Assembly (NCBI GenBank): GCA_029010655.1
Contig: JAQXKW010000242.1
Coordinates: 1 to 6,570 of the forward strand
DNA from: Clostridia bacterium
Lineage (GTDB): Bacteria > Bacillota > Clostridia > Oscillospirales > CAG-272
Length of the DNA stretch: 6,570 bases
Direction: 5' to 3'
The notes below the pieces were generated by a model. It was not told the origin of the DNA and searched no databases. It worked only from the letters and a program-made list of their open reading frames with translations. Each line of letters opens with the position of its first letter. The first letter of the stretch is position 1. A program made the position numbers and the translations under genes. Of this stretch, positions 6,253 to 6,570 are shown piece after piece.

Positions 6253-6570
6253 CAGCCTACTCCTAACAACTCAAGAAATTTCAGCATCAGCGGCATGGTG
6301 ACGCCGAATGCCACGGTGGAAAACGCAAATATTTCCGACGCATAAACGCTGTCCTTGTTATATTTCAGGGCAAAGTTTACGTTTATGACAGCCGAGGGAC
6401 AGCCTGCGGCGATAACCACGGTGGTCATGGACATGGGGTCTGCCCCCAGCTTTACAAGACCGGCGGCAAGAAGGGCGGTTATTGCCGGAAACAGCAGAAG
6501 CCTTAAAGCGGAAATATAAAGTATTCTCGGACGGCTGAACAGCTCCTTCAGGGACGTTCCCGAAAGGGTG
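6252..6570 (-). CDS. AEC-family (auxin efflux carrier-like) permease, C-terminal part (5' end outside window)
   Basis: The minus-strand frame is open from the right edge of the window through 105 codons to TGA at 6254-6252, so the Met at 6434 is internal and only the C-terminal third is present. Hydrophobic stretches alternate with short polar loops: ILYISALRLLLFPAITALLA near the start, then MSMTTVVIAAGCPSAV, then VAFGVTMPLMLKFLELLG at the end. That fits the last three helices of AEC transporters. The GCPSAVINVNFALKY segment, with Tyr, Ala and Glu after it, is characteristic of this family. These are secondary carriers of organic anions such as malate or of auxin-like compounds; the substrate here is not predictable. 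It leads a probable two-gene operon with the DUF5662 gene, with which it overlaps by one base. Confidence 0.82.
   Translation of the reverse strand, partial: TLSGTSLKELFSRPRILYISALRLLLFPAITALLAAGLVKLGADPMSMTTVVIAAGCPSAVINVNFALKYNKDSVYASEIFAFSTVAFGVTMPLMLKFLELLGVG

Overview
The window looks like chromosomal DNA of an anaerobic, fermentative, low-to-mid GC Firmicute, most likely a gut Clostridium-class organism of the Ruminococcus/Oscillospiraceae kind. This is inferred from the gene set: an AdhE-type alcohol dehydrogenase, a clostridial group B-like [FeFe] hydrogenase, RNase Y, and a DUF5662 protein. Strong AGGAGG-type ribosome binding sites, consensus sigma-A promoter spacing and intrinsic terminators agree. 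No species can be named from sequence reading alone.

Left block (1-3637, all + strand). It opens inside the C-terminal iron-dependent alcohol dehydrogenase half of an adhE-like gene. A 249-residue aminoglycoside-phosphotransferase-like kinase follows, then a 79-residue thioredoxin-fold [2Fe-2S] ferredoxin, then a 474-residue multi-cluster [FeFe] hydrogenase. The gaps are short (34, 12 and 47 nt) and no terminator is visible between them, so read-through from adhE is plausible. Two tandem intrinsic terminators (3651-3673 and 3700-3717) close the block. Functionally it joins ethanol formation (NADH reoxidation) to hydrogen metabolism, with a kinase of unknown substrate in between.

Middle block (3764-5542, + strand). 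A near-consensus promoter (TTGACA, 17 bp, TACAAT) drives rny, the membrane-anchored endoribonuclease RNase Y, through a leader of about 136 nt. The leader contains two hairpins and a CCUCCU stretch able to pair with the rny Shine-Dalgarno sequence. A 16-bp perfect terminator hairpin follows rny. It has A and T tracts on both sides, so it should also stop transcription arriving from the right.

Right block (5544-6570, - strand). The end of an AEC-family (auxin efflux carrier-like) permease gene overlaps by one base (TGATG) a DUF5662 gene that reads toward rny. Between the DUF5662 stop codon and the terminator lie two inverted arrays of a degenerate heptamer (GCGGYTR). They flank about 108 bp of AT-rich DNA and resemble a small non-autonomous repeat element. 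This is the most unusual non-coding structure in the window.

No tRNA, rRNA, CRISPR array, insertion sequence or phage gene was seen. I found no convincing wholly new system. The leads most worth following are the heptamer element, the rny leader, and the kinase placed among fermentative redox genes.
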